A DNA stretch of 64,000 nucleotides from Mermis nigrescens (taxonomy: Eukaryota; Nematoda; Enoplea; Mermithida; Mermithidae). The translations under genes and the position numbers were made by a program. How positions within the stretch are numbered: the first letter of the stretch is position 1; every line of letters starts with the position of its first letter. Below the pieces are notes generated by a model, which saw only the letters and a list, made by a program, of their open reading frames with translations, had not been told where the DNA came from and searched no databases. Location of the stretch: assembly GCA_036768485.1 (NCBI GenBank), contig JAVLUZ010000636.1, positions 124,001-188,000 of the forward strand, written 5' to 3'. Shown one piece after another: positions 54,267 through 64,000 of this stretch.

Positions 54267-55414
54267 CAGTCTTTTTTTTGCACGAGCCTCTTTGCACCGT
54301 GCAAAAAACCTCCCAAAATCCTTTTGCACGACCGAAAATTTTTTGTACAATGTATTTCATATACAAAAATTTTCCACGCTTCGCGCGGTAGGATACTGTA
54401 GGTTTAGCCGTTGTATATTTCACACTATGTTTACCCTGAGAAAAACGACAGATTTGCGATTTATGTAACAAATTTTCAGCACATTTAATAATTTCTGCAG
54501 GAATTTAATGCTCAAAAAATAAAATGACATATTTTTCTAGCGATTCATGTTATAAGTGGATAAACATAACAAGTCGCGCGAAGCGCGAAAATTTTTTTCC
54601 TATTTTCGAGGCAGAAAATCTTAAAAATGATCAAATGTAAAATTTTATTTGAAATGTTCATGTTGAAAATATCTATAAAAGTGAAGAAATCGCGCGAAGC
54701 GCGAAACTTTATTGGGATTTTCCAAAAAAGCACTTCAGATTTTTCACTTTCTAGCACTGAAAAATGTGTACAAAACAACACTGTAATGCTAAAATTAAAA
54801 TAGGGCTTCAATCGTCATTATTATCGAAATCCTGTTTTAAAACATATGAAAGCTCTGAAAATGGCATGAGCAAAAAATGAAAAAATAGCGTAATTACCTA
54901 TTAACATGACGCAGAAAACTTAATTAACAATTTGTAGACACTGTAAAGTAAAACAAAAACCTAATGATTCGTTTAACCTGGTCTAGAAATTTACTACATT
55001 AGGGAAAAGTCACGAAAAAAGGCACGGGACATCAAGCACTAGTACCGAAAATCTTTGCATTTTTTTCCAAAAAGTGCTCATTTGAAACTTTTTGCACTTT
55101 CAAAATTGGGTTACCTTTGAAAAAAGTAAAACAAGCTGAAACAAGATCCACGTCTTGCTAATTCGGTAATGGAATACGCAAAGTAGAATAAGCCTGTCTG
55201 CATCAGAAATGAAAATAGGATGAAAAATTGAACTCAGTGGGCGCGCTGGAAAGAAAATAAGATATTTTGGTGTTATCCGGCGCGACCTGGGCGTTCAAAA
55301 ATCGACATATTTTACATTATTTTTGCCCAGATTTTTCTTTGCACCGTGCAAAAATCACCAAATTTTTTCTTTGCACGGGCCCAGAAAAGTTTGCACTGTG
55401 CAAAAAAAACACTG
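54267..55414. mobile_element. hAT-like transposon with perfect 8-bp duplication, no transposase
   Basis: Ends CAGTCTTTTTTTTGCAC and GTGCAAAAAAAACACTG are flanked on both sides by gtttgggc (54259-54266 and 55415-55422). Inverted ttgcaccgtgcaaa motifs lie near both ends, typical of hAT subterminal transposase-binding sites. Two gcgcgaagcgcg hairpins lie inside. There is no open transposase frame in 1148 bp. Confidence 0.85.
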
Positions 55415-55985
55415 GTTTGGGCATACGTTTTAAAAACCATCTCCGACAGTAAGCTGACAGATTGCGATCATAGCATTGATCGGATGTATAATTATCGTGA
55501 TCCGCGGCTTACTGTCGATAAAAATTCTTAAAATTTTAGCATAAACTTATGTGAAACAGACTATAAATACGGTCGTCCGTTAAAATAGTCAATTTTTTAA
55601 GGATTTATAACTCACTGCAAAACAATTAAAAAGTAAAAAACAATATCAGAAAATTATAATTTTATTGGGTCAAGCTGTTAAGGATTATGAAATTAAAACC
55701 ACCAGAAATGCCATTTTTTTGTGACTTTCACTTAAAGTGACTTTATTCATCTTCCATGCAACATTATTCACTAAAAAGTTATAATATAGGTAGTCCAGTA
55801 GCAAGTTCTTTGCAGATCAAAAATGTAGGTATTGTTTTTGCATTACTTTTTTCAAACTTTATTAATTATTGAAAATCGAAACGTCCGTTTTAACGAACCG
55901 ATTATAGATTGCTACCCTATTTTATGCTGTTTTATAGACGTGGGTCTGTTGCTAAAGTGGGTATAGTGTGGTAAATTAATAAATA
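55415..55985. other. Family E fragment plus unidentified AT-rich DNA
   Basis: About 55423-55567 is a partial family E element ending gtgaaacagactata. The remaining 400 bases hold no ORF or clear repeat. Confidence 0.5.
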
Positions 55986-56371
55986 CGGCATGGGACTTTT
56001 TGATGCTGCCGTTTTGGCGCCACACTCTTTGTAATATTATTTATTATTCACATTTCATTTATGATTGAAGTATGATACAGATTCTGAAAGCCCATTCAAT
56101 TTTCTACATGATGGTATAAATTACTTTTAGAATATCTTTGAATTAAGTGAGATAATTAAATGCATCTAAAAATACACTTAATTTTCTACAGTTTTTCGTC
56201 GTACCCAAATGGATACTCATCGGATCGAAAAGAACAATATGCTATCTTGTAGCTTGTAGAACCTGCTTTCTGAATATCTGATTTATTTTAAAATTGCTAC
56301 AAAATTTATTTAATTCGAATAATTTATAAGTTGCTGGCGCCAAAACGGCGGCGCCAAAACGTCGTAGACCC
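55986..56371. mobile_element. Short element with GC-rich ends carrying E2F-like sites
   Basis: Near the left end GCCGTTTTGGCGCCA (56012-56026) mirrors TGGCGCCAAAACGGC near the right end (56335-56349), followed by a second GGCGCCAAAAC. Both borders carry the nonamer taataaata, possibly a target duplication, though AT richness weakens this. TTTTGGCGCC is an E2F-type site. No ORF. Confidence 0.6.
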
Positions 56372-56586
56372 TAATAAATAGGTAGGCAATAAATTAATAC
56401 AATACGACTCAATAAATTAATCTCTTCTCTTAAACACACAAAAATTTGTTTCGAAGCATACAACTAAGATTTCGATGAATTATTGTAATTTTAATTGTAC
56501 ATTCTATGGGTTGTACGTTTGAACGAACATTTTTCTCGTGTCCTCTATAGGTATTTCACCAAAAAATCTGGCACGCTATTTTGACC

Positions 56587-56790
56587 CTACATGTACATAC
56601 AACATGGGAAGCTTTTTTTGGGAGGGGTTAGGCCCAAAAATTTTTTAAAAGGTGCCTTTTATGGGCTAAAAAACAATGGGTACACGTCAAAAATACTGTT
56701 TTTGGGGGAGTCTTGGAAAAATTGCAATATTTTTTAATTTTGAGGGAGGGCGCACCCCTGCCCCACTCCGGCTGGTTACACCCCTGAGTG
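56587..56790. repeat. Dispersed repeat family G copy
   Basis: Begins tacatgtacatacaacatgg with a G-run, then a gggtacacgtcaaaaatact block and a C-rich end with cccctgccccactccgg, as in the other family G copies. Confidence 0.55.
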
Positions 56791-56927
56791 TATGCATGCT
56801 TCTCGCATAAAACTTACACGTGATGCAAATTATCGTCGAATGAGTCTCCTCGGTTTGCCCTAAGCAACGTCGGAGAAACACACATAAAATCGGCCGCTAA
56901 ATTGAATTGCGCAACTCTGTTACAGTA

Positions 56928-57837
56928 CCGTCAACTGGGGTTTCTTTGCCGAGTAAGGGGTAATTTTGCCAATCAAGTTTTTTTTATTGCAGACTGCTTT
57001 CATTGTCGCAGGTCAAGTGTGGTGCGCTATTTTTTGTTGTTTTCGATTTATTACTGTATTATTCATTTGGTAACAAAGAAAGAATGGATTCCTTAAGTTC
57101 TTCGTGTGTCTATTCTCGTTTTGTGGGGGCTATCATTTTTTAGCAAGTTTTTATCAACTCATAAGTGTTCAGGCCACTCGGAAACCTGAAACAGATTGTT
57201 TTTCTTGATTGGGCTTATCGAAGCTAGAGATATTTTGCATTCAGAAAATGTGTCTTTTTCATATTTTGTTGTATATAAAGTTTTTCAGAAAAATCGGTTG
57301 GCAATGTTCCCCTGCAACCTATCGTAAAATGAAAAATTGTTTTACCCTATTGTTAAACTCGAAAACTCATCAAAATAGAGGATTTAATTTATGTTTAATC
57401 ACTGACAAGAGTTTTGAATCGTGCTCTTCAGTCTCTGAATAGAAATATGGGCAATCTGTCATCAAAACTAATATTGCCTAGGCTTAAATTTTTTTGTATG
57501 TGACAAAGATTTTGAGGCTTGTCAAAGATTTTTGGAGCGATCTTTGTACAAGATTGTACCGCACAAAGTATAGGCGATTTTTGTTCTGCCTGCAACAGTG
57601 TATTTTTGAATCTGTTCAGGAGTGGCAAATTTACCCCACTTCAAGTTCAAACTTTGACATACCACTTTTGTGTAAATTATTTGTTGTTGTAGCCTGTTTG
57701 AGTAAAATAATTGTATGGAATACATTCAACAACTCGCTCTATATGTTTTGGCAAAATTACAGTATCCAAAAACTATTACATCATAAGTTATACTGAGAAA
57801 AAGCCGAAAAACGTGGCAATGTAACCCCAGTTGACGG
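56928..57837. mobile_element. TA-flanked TIR element (CCGTCAACTGGGG type)
   Basis: Left end CCGTCAACTGGGGTTTCTTT mirrors AATGTAACCCCAGTTGACGG at the right; each is bordered by TA (56926-56927, 57838-57839). Internal gggtaa/ggcaa motifs (ttgccaatcaag, ggcaaatttacccc) repeat the end sequence. Length 910 bp. ORFs up to 100 codons carry no transposase motif. It is non-autonomous and lies 45 bp from the next element. Confidence 0.82.
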
Positions 57838-57884
57838 TATTTATGTAAGTCAGTCGTTATTGAGTAACGTAACATACCGACATA

Positions 57885-59275
57885 CAGTAGTGTGCAAAAG
57901 TTTAGGTACACATTAAAAACGGAAACCAAATTATGCGCAACTTTAAATGTCTATATTAACACGACCAAAACAGTTAACATCGAGTTTAAAGTAGCGTCTA
58001 AGACAGCTTTATCTGCTGATTTCAATCATGTAAGACTTATTCAACGTGGTTAATCAGTTGCCGAGTTATTATGGATCGAAAAAAGCTATTTCGCCTACAA
58101 TGCGTGCTAGGATAGTATCCATGTCCGAAGACAGTAACTTGTCTGTGCGAGTCATCGCGGAACGACTGGGCGGGCATTAGTCCAAATGCAGTGCAGAATG
58201 CCCTAAAAAAGTACAGACTTTCGGGGTCTTACGATGATTCTTTACGTTCTGGGCGAGCTCCAAAAATTACTCGGCGTCAATTGCATATTTTGAAACGATT
58301 GTCACTAAGTGATAGAAGAAGGACTGCTCTGGACTTAAAAAATTAACTAGCATTAGGCGGTGTTAGCGTCCATCGTACTACAGTTAGCCGAAAACTTTGC
58401 GAAATGGGACTTTATGGTCGAATAGCTGCGAAAAAACCCTTCATTAATATAATTAATAGGAAAAAACGTCTGGATTTTGCAGTAGAACATCGCCACTGGA
58501 CTGTCGATGATTGGAATAAAGTTTTGTTCTCTGATGAATCCAAATTTGACTATTTCTCAAGAAAATCCCGAATTTTTGTCCGTCGATATTCTGGTGAACG
58601 ATTTAATGTTGACTGTATGAAAGGAAGTGTGAAAAACGGAGGTGGTTGTAGTATTCTCATCTGGGCGTCATTTGGTGCAAATGGAACTGGCGTTCTGGTT
58701 TTTATCCCTTCTAAGCCTTCTTTTTGTGCCAATGACTATATCCAATTAATTGATGAACATCTGGTATCGTCAATTAACACTGCTCTTGAATTTCCACGAG
58801 AGTCGTTCTATTTTCAACAAGATAATGACCCTAAACACGTCGCCAAAATTACGATGACCTATTTTGGGGATAAGGGTGTCCCATTATTGAAGTGGCCGCC
58901 TCAATCTCCTGATCTAAACCCTATTGAAAACATTTTTGGTCAAATGAAACAATAACTTAGGAAAATTAACTTTCACGCACACTCACGAGTTGAAATGGCT
59001 GATAAGATAAAGGATGTTTGGCAGCAAATTACAAAGGAAAAATGCAGTTGATTAATTGAGAGCATGCCAAAACACATGAAAGCTGTCATTAAGGCCAGAG
59101 GATATGCAACAAAATTTTGATATTGATATGAAAATGTTATTTGTTGATTTCCTGTTTTTATTTATGTTGAGTTTTTGTTTTCATTTGTTATAATCACTGT
59201 TCTAGGTAGAAAGAGTGATAATAAGCCAAAAATTTAATTCACAACAAAGTGTACCTAAACTTTTGCACACTACTG
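57885..59275 (+). mobile_element. Tc1-like transposon with perfect 27-bp TIRs and TA duplication
   Basis: The first 27 bases (CAGTAGTGTGCAAAAGTTTA onwards) and the last 27 (ending CTTTTGCACACTACTG) are exact inverted copies, bordered by TA on each side (57883-57884 and 59276-59277). The element is 1391 bp and encloses a Tc1 transposase pseudogene. Intact ends with a decayed gene suggest that it could still be moved by an enzyme supplied from elsewhere. Confidence 0.93.
58100..59120 (+). pseudogene. Tc1-family DD34E transposase, broken
   Basis: From ATG at 58100 the N-terminal helix-turn-helix region reads RARIVSMSEDSNLSVRVIAE, then frameshifts near 58172. In the second frame come a GRAPKITRRQ linker, a stop at 58344-58346 and then the catalytic domain in the longest open piece (58404-58955). 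The catalytic residues are visible: D in FSDESKF, D in FQQDNDPKH and E in PDLNPIENIFG. The second D and the E are separated by 34 residues, the DD34E signature of Tc1. Further in-frame stops at 58953 and 59049 interrupt the C-terminus (GYATKF at the end, TGA 59118-59120). Total length would be about 340 codons, normal for the family. One frameshift and three stops make it inactive. Confidence 0.93.
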
Positions 59276-59279
59276 TACC

Positions 59280-60012
59280 TACTTACATTTTGATCTTCTA
59301 GAAGTACCTACGACCATTTCATGGATCAAGACTAAATCCTATATCTTAGTAAGTACCTATACAATCGAGAAAGTAGATTTGTTCTTATTAAGATTAGGTA
59401 ACCTGCTGAAACCCCGATTTTTTCCGTTCGACGGACGACCTATGTACTCGACCTACTCCGACTAGCATGGTAGAAATCGGGTGTTATGGCAATTAGCACT
59501 CTAGTCAGTAAATGAATTCATGCAATACGTAGCGTTTGTGTTATACAGTATGTACTATGTAGGTGAAAAACAAACTACGTATTGTTGCTCGTCAGGCGAG
59601 TCACCCTGATACAGGTTATGTTTACTCTGTATTTATAGTATACGCGGGCATGATTATCACAATGAGTCCTTATTACTGTGGTTTACTTAGAATAACAAAA
59701 TTATTTGTTTTGTTGGTTGTAGTACCGAAATAAGCGAGCGAGCGCTCATATAGTGCTTGCTTAGCTGGAAGCTCGCTGGGTTGAAGAATCTCTTGATAGA
59801 TTTAGAACATTTATTTGTTGTTCAGCGTGCCGGTTTCGTGCTATTATTTCTAATAATTGGTGGCCCAGGCGATTAAACGATCTTGATTGCTTTTTTGAGT
59901 AAAACACTGATTATTTGAGAATTCAGTGTCTATTAGCGAAGGGCCAACCTGACTGACCCTAATTAATACCTACCCAAATCTTTTGCAACCAATTCTTGAA
60001 TAGGGCATTAAT
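59280..60012. other. Upstream region of the Caprin-like gene
   Basis: Non-repetitive sequence with no ORF. It probably holds the promoter and 5' leader of the gene starting at 60013. No clear TATA box was seen. Confidence 0.4.
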
Positions 60013-60171
60013 ATGCCGGCTGTGCTAATGATTGATTCTTGCAAGAATTCAGACGGAAGTGCTTCATCGGATCGAGTTCTAGATGGTAATGTGAATAACA
60101 ACTGTGATTCGTCTCTCGAAAGGGTGATGAATTTGCTGGAGAAAAAGATAAGGAATTTGGAAAAGCGTAGG
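60013..60171 (+). CDS. Capr: Caprin-like RNA-binding protein, first coding exon (partial gene)
   Basis: ATG at 60013 opens MPAVLMIDSCKNSDGSASSD, with a serine/asparagine-rich stretch, then LERVMNLLEKKIRNLEKRR. It ends at a near-perfect donor, AGG|GTAAGT, in phase 0, 53 codons. The motif KKIRNLEKRR matches the start of the caprin homology region (IDKKLRNLEKKK in vertebrates, IRNLEKRK-like in Drosophila Capr). Caprin proteins are cytoplasmic RNA-binding partners of FMRP and G3BP that control translation and stress granules. No further exon was found before 64000, so the first intron exceeds 3.8 kb and the rest lies off the right edge. The intron is packed with repeats. Confidence 0.75.
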
Positions 60172-60369
60172 GTAAGTTTGTACGTTTGGAATATACGGCA
60201 CTATGTAGTTTAGGGGTACGAAAATTTTTTTTTCAAATTTTTTAGGAATTTGATGCTCTATGGTCACTTTTCATACGATAATTACGGAAATGACATCTAT
60301 CTGGTCACACATACCAGTAGTTTTCGAAAAATTAAAATTTTAATGTTCTTTTTATTTGTTGAAAATTTC

Positions 60370-61300
60370 ATTTTTAGGTAATAATTATTTGTAGTCATCT
60401 GCAAATACCTAATTCAGCATAAAGTGAAATATTATTTGCAGTCAAAAACCAGTGGCTTGGTTTTCGAATAAGATTGGACACAGTGTAGCATTATTCACAG
60501 TCAAAAACCAGCGGCCTAAACTGCAAATAATATCGCACACACTTTAATATTATTTGAAGGTAAAAACCAGATGTCTAGATTGCTGCTGAGTGCAAATAAG
60601 TAAGGAAACTGTTTAATATTATTTGCAGCAAAAAGCCAACGGCCTAGACTGCATATAATATCACACAGTTTATTATTATTTGCAGTTAAAAACTGGCTAA
60701 CTTAGCTTCAAATAACATCACTCACAGCATACATTCCCATAGGGGGTGAGGGGGTGTTACCCCCACCTCAGGGTCCGAGACTTGAATCACTGTCGGACGA
60801 TTTTGAGCTATCAAACATTCTCTGCTTGATTTTCGGGTACAAAAGCAGCGAAGGTATTAAATTTTTTCGGCGCTTCGCGCCGACTAGTACATTTTTGTTT
60901 TATTTACCCATAAAATACCTAGAATGAACTAAAAATCATCTGAAAAGTCAAAATTTTCGATGAATTCTTATATTTTTACTCACAAGAGTGACGAAACTAG
61001 TCAGAATGGGACAAAAAGTAGTTAAAAATGCAGTTTTTCACATTAAAACATGCTATATAGGATGTTTTAGCCATTTTTCATATTTGGCCTGCAAAAAAAG
61101 GCTAGACTCTAAATTAAGTGGTCCTAAATTTTAAGATTTCACCCCCCTAACCTCCGACCTTGGGAAACTATGACTCACAGTCTCATATTATTTGCAGTCA
61201 AAAACGAGCGGTCTAGACTGCAAATAATTTAGCGCACTGTGTTGTATTATTTGCAGTTAAGGTCGCTGTCTGTGTGCTATATTATTTGCAGTTGACTGCA
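60370..61300. repeat. Tandem repeat of tattatttgcagtcaaaaac units, interrupted
   Basis: Units of about 60 bp (tattatttgcagtcaaaaac, cagcggcctagactgcaaat, cacac) recur near 60430, 60490, 60545, 60613 and 60670, and after an insertion near 61185, 61245 and 61280. Within a unit ttatttgcagt and actgcaaataa are inverted, so each can form a hairpin. The array lies in the Caprin-like gene's first intron. Confidence 0.78.
60728..61180. mobile_element. Dispersed repeat inserted in the tandem array, copy 2
   Basis: Separates the two halves of the array, with ctcacag on both borders (acatcactcacag before, gactcacag after), a likely target duplication. The body matches 957-1290. It contains the perfect hairpin ggcgcttcgcgcc. 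Confidence 0.75.
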
Positions 61301-61989
61301 AACTGCCATTTTTATTTTTGTAGAAAGCCTTTTTGGTGGGACTTAGACTAGACCACCCTTGAATGCTGCTTCCGGATCCACATTGATACGAGACGAACAA
61401 TAAGCCTACTACAATTGATCATAATATACCTAGGTACAAAAATTGGAGAAAAAGTGAACAAAATCAAGAATTCGAGGAGAAAATTGAAATTAAAATTTTT
61501 CAAAAATTATTATGACAAGAACAATAAGACTAAAGTGAATGTCTTATTCGTGATTAGCCTATTAGAATTGAACATACTCGACCAAATTCTGGAAAAAATT
61601 TGAAAATAATTTTCATAGGCACAAATGCCGAAAAGGCTCGTATCCAGGATTTTGTTTCGGAGGGGGCACGACCAAAATTTCCTTAAAACATAAGGGGAAG
61701 CACTGGATGAATTTAAGTTTGCAAATTTTGCTACTTTTACCTAAGATATGGTGAAAATAAAATGGAAATATCATCTTTAGGGCTGCGGGTCTAGGGTGGC
61801 GTGCTCAAGCGCTCCCCTAAGCGACAATTTTATAAAAAGAGCACTTTGATTTTGAGTCGTAATGTTAAAATCTTTACAAAATCAGCCAAATAACGGTTCT
61901 GAGTTCAGCCTGAAAATGGTCAAAGTTCATCAGCATTAGCAAATTCATAATCATCGCCAAAAAATTGCTATCATTCTTGCTTATTGAAC

Positions 61990-62408
61990 CATAGGTGCAC
62001 AAGGTCAGGGTCGGCAGGGGGGATGAAATGCCAAAAATCTAAAACAGTAAATTTAACGTTCACGATTTTTTTGCTGTTTTAATGATCAAAATGGTCAAAA
62101 TAGTCTATAAAACGTTTTTTCGTGTTAATAACACATTTTAAAGGCATTTTTAGTCCATTTTAACTGCATTATATCACTTTTAACACTAAAAAATGCAAAA
62201 ATTTATCAATTTTGGGCGCTTTTTGAGTAAAAAGTACTTAAAAGTACTAATCTGGCGCGAAGCGCCGGAAAAATTTTGACATTGATACTGATTTTGATGT
62301 CAAAAATGATGCAGAACAAGACCTGTTTGCTCAAAATCGCTGGACAGTACCGGTCTAGCTGACCCCTCAGGGGGGGTAATACCCCCCTCACCCCTATTTG
62401 CATGTGTG
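61990..62408. mobile_element. hAT-like MITE, family D, with perfect 8-bp duplication
   Basis: Starts CATAGGTGCACAAGG and ends TTGCATGTGTG, flanked by tattgaac on both sides (61982-61989 and 62409-62416). The related repeat at 63230-63803 reads straight through at this point (tcttgaacaaatcacatttt), providing the empty site. Contains the ggcgcgaagcgcc hairpin. Confidence 0.85.
62254..62266. other. Perfect GC hairpin GGCGC-GAA-GCGCC
   Basis: A five-base stem with a GAA loop, followed by ggaaaaatttt. The same box occurs in at least six unrelated repeats in this window, for example 39697-39709, 43068-43080, 54575-54587, 54691-54703 and 60869-60881. Confidence 0.7.
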
Positions 62409-63019
62409 TATTGAACAAATCCCATTTTCTGCATAAAACCTGTGCAGAACAGGAGACAAAAGTACAAAATACGCTTTGGGTTGTTTAAAGGCTAAAAATT
62501 GAGTGTTATAACCGCGCGATTGAAATTAAATAGTCTTATATTATCATTGCTAAATTTGGCGCGAAAGGCCGAAAATTTTTGTGATTGTTGGCTAAAAAAG
62601 CAAAGGGGGAGTACAGGAAAACATCATTCTCATATTTTATTTCGAAGGGGCACGTGCCCTCCTATCTCCCTTATGATATACAGCCTGGCCGAATATACTT
62701 TTAGTGAGCTTTTTCACATTTTTAGCTTTTTAGGCTGGCAGGGAAGAGTATAATCAGGCTCACATCCAGGTTTTTGTTTCAGGAGGGGGCTTGACCAAAA
62801 TTTCTTAAAAATCTGAGGGGGGACCAGAGCATACATGATCTTGGGGGTTGGGGTGGGTTTCCACCCCCCCCCCGCAGAATCATTTTTCACCCCCGCAAAA
62901 AAATTTTTCACCCCTCCTCAGAATTGGCGATTTTTCAAAAGTTGCCTAAACTTACCTGAAAATTGGTAGAAAAAGTGTCGTTTTAAGGGTTTTTGGCTAT
63001 CTATTTGCTCAAAATCGCC

Positions 63020-63200
63020 AAGTTTTTAGCGATATATTGGTCAATTTGTTCGACTTTTTTCGAAATTGTTTTCATGATTTTATGCTCTAGAAGGATAGAG
63101 TATCGTACGCCAAAAAACGATAATTTTCAACGCGTACGGGCCATTTTTGGGCCCAAAAAAGGCACTTTAGGTTTTCACCCCCCAGAATTCCTATGCTGTG
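63020..63200. repeat. Dispersed repeat family G, inverted copy
   Basis: Reads atgctctagaaggatagagt, then ccaaaaaacgataattttca, and ends ccccccagaattcctatgct then gtgcatgtttgg, the reverse complement of the family G order. Confidence 0.6.
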
Positions 63201-63229
63201 CATGTTTGGACCAGAGGATGAATTAAAAA

Positions 63230-63803
63230 AGACGCTACGACTAGTAGAGCTGCACACTTTTTAAATTTAGCTACCTAGATGTCTTAATTATGGTGAGATT
63301 CCAAGGGACAAAATCTCCGTTAGGCTAAGGGGGTCTGCTGGGTGGCGCGCTCAACCGCCCGCTAGTGAGGTCCGGGGCAGAGCCCGAAAAATTTTGTAAG
63401 AAACGCACTTCTATTTTGAATCGTAACGTTAAAATTTTTACAATATCAGCCAAATCATACTTCTGAATTCAACCTAAAAATGGTCAAACTCTATCAGCTA
63501 ATTCATGATCATCGACAAAAATGGTTTCCATCTCTGCTTCTTGAACAAATCACATTTTCTGCATAAAACGTGTAAAGAACAGAAGACATAGATGCAAAAT
63601 ACGCTTTAAATTGTATATAAAGACTGAAAATGGAGTGTTTAAACCGCGCGCGTGGGACTACATAGATTCTAATTATTGTTGTTAAATCCTGTTTGCGATT
63701 TTTAGCCTAAAAGAGCAAAGGGAGGAGGAGAGGAAAAATCTTTCTCAGCTTTCATTTTTAGGGGGAGCACGTGCCCCCCTATTCCTCCTAGATAGGGGCC
63801 TGG
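63230..63803. repeat. Dispersed repeat family H, copy 2 (uninterrupted)
   Basis: Full-length relative of 61630-62740 without the family D insertion. Ends gggggagcacgtgcccccct. The last 200 bases of the window after it show no recognised feature. Confidence 0.68.
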
Positions 63804-64000
63804 GTACAATTTACAGCGCCATGGATTGTATTAGACACGTTAATTATACGGATAAGCAAGGATGTGACTAGGTATTTGAGATTTCTTTGTGGGTTAACTT
63901 AATTTTTAGGCTTAAGCTCAGGAATTATTGGTTATTCATAATCGACCAAAATATTGAATATTTTGCAGTTATTTGGTAGGTACAACATCTGTGCTCTTAC

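Larger units (their letters stand above)
61630..62740. repeat. Dispersed repeat family H, copy 1 (interrupted)
   Basis: Matches 63230-63803 (gggtggcgtgctcaagcgc, then tcgtaatgttaaaatcttta, then gcataaaacctgtgcagaac, then the gcacgtgccctcctatc end). It is split by the family D element at 61990-62408. G-rich and C-rich borders, no real ORF. Confidence 0.7.

Noticed and set aside
53950..54471. 173-codon minus-strand ORF and overlapping plus-strand ORFs
   Set aside because: They cross the border between a family B MITE and the hAT-like element and carry no known domain.

Overview
The window is nuclear DNA of an AT-rich arthropod, most likely an insect. Spliced genes with canonical GT/AG introns resemble insect proteins, including a likely multiple wing hairs orthologue, and most of the remaining DNA is short DNA transposons. 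Introns range from 69 bp to over 1 kb. I saw no rRNA, tRNA, CRISPR or bacterial operon. Exon models were built by eye from splice signals and reading-frame phase; no alignment was run.

Layout. 1-8450: first exon of an FGFR1OP2/SIKE-family gene (minus strand, 2835-2698), a TA-flanked inverted-repeat element (3835-4916), a dead non-LTR reverse transcriptase (about 5035-6190) and 131-bp repeat units in inverted arms. 8458-14235: nested palindromic repeats holding a decayed Merlin transposon. 14.9-17.2 kb: weak exon candidates and small inverted-repeat elements. 17.4-18.7 kb: a degenerate tandem array with a period near 180 bp.

19-26.7 kb: two minus-strand genes. One is an F-box/leucine-rich-repeat gene (24016-19061) with five clear exons plus a 26-nt microexon candidate. 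The other is a ZNF365-like zinc-finger/coiled-coil gene (26656-24877) with an X-box just upstream of its start codon. 28-34 kb: two paralogous small secreted-protein genes (28986-29210 and 33601-33906) embedded in transposons. A long-TIR element sits beside one copy, and the other copy keeps the empty site.

37.9-49.7 kb: an 11-exon minus-strand gene encoding a formin-type FH3 armadillo domain followed by a serine-rich tail, with no FH1 or FH2 domain. That is the architecture of Multiple wing hairs (Mwh), a planar-cell-polarity effector. Head to head with it is an unidentified plus-strand gene (49766-50774).

51-64 kb is mostly transposons: hAT-like elements with 8-bp target duplications, a TA-flanked inverted-repeat element, a Tc1-like element with intact ends but a broken transposase, and nested repeats with a paralogous empty site. 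The first exon of a Caprin-like gene (60013-60171, plus) lies among them and continues off the right edge.

The genes do not form one pathway; they are ordinary cell-biology genes scattered in repeat-rich DNA. The strongest novel leads are the secreted-protein pair, the unidentified plus-strand gene, and a GC-rich hairpin shared by otherwise unrelated repeats.
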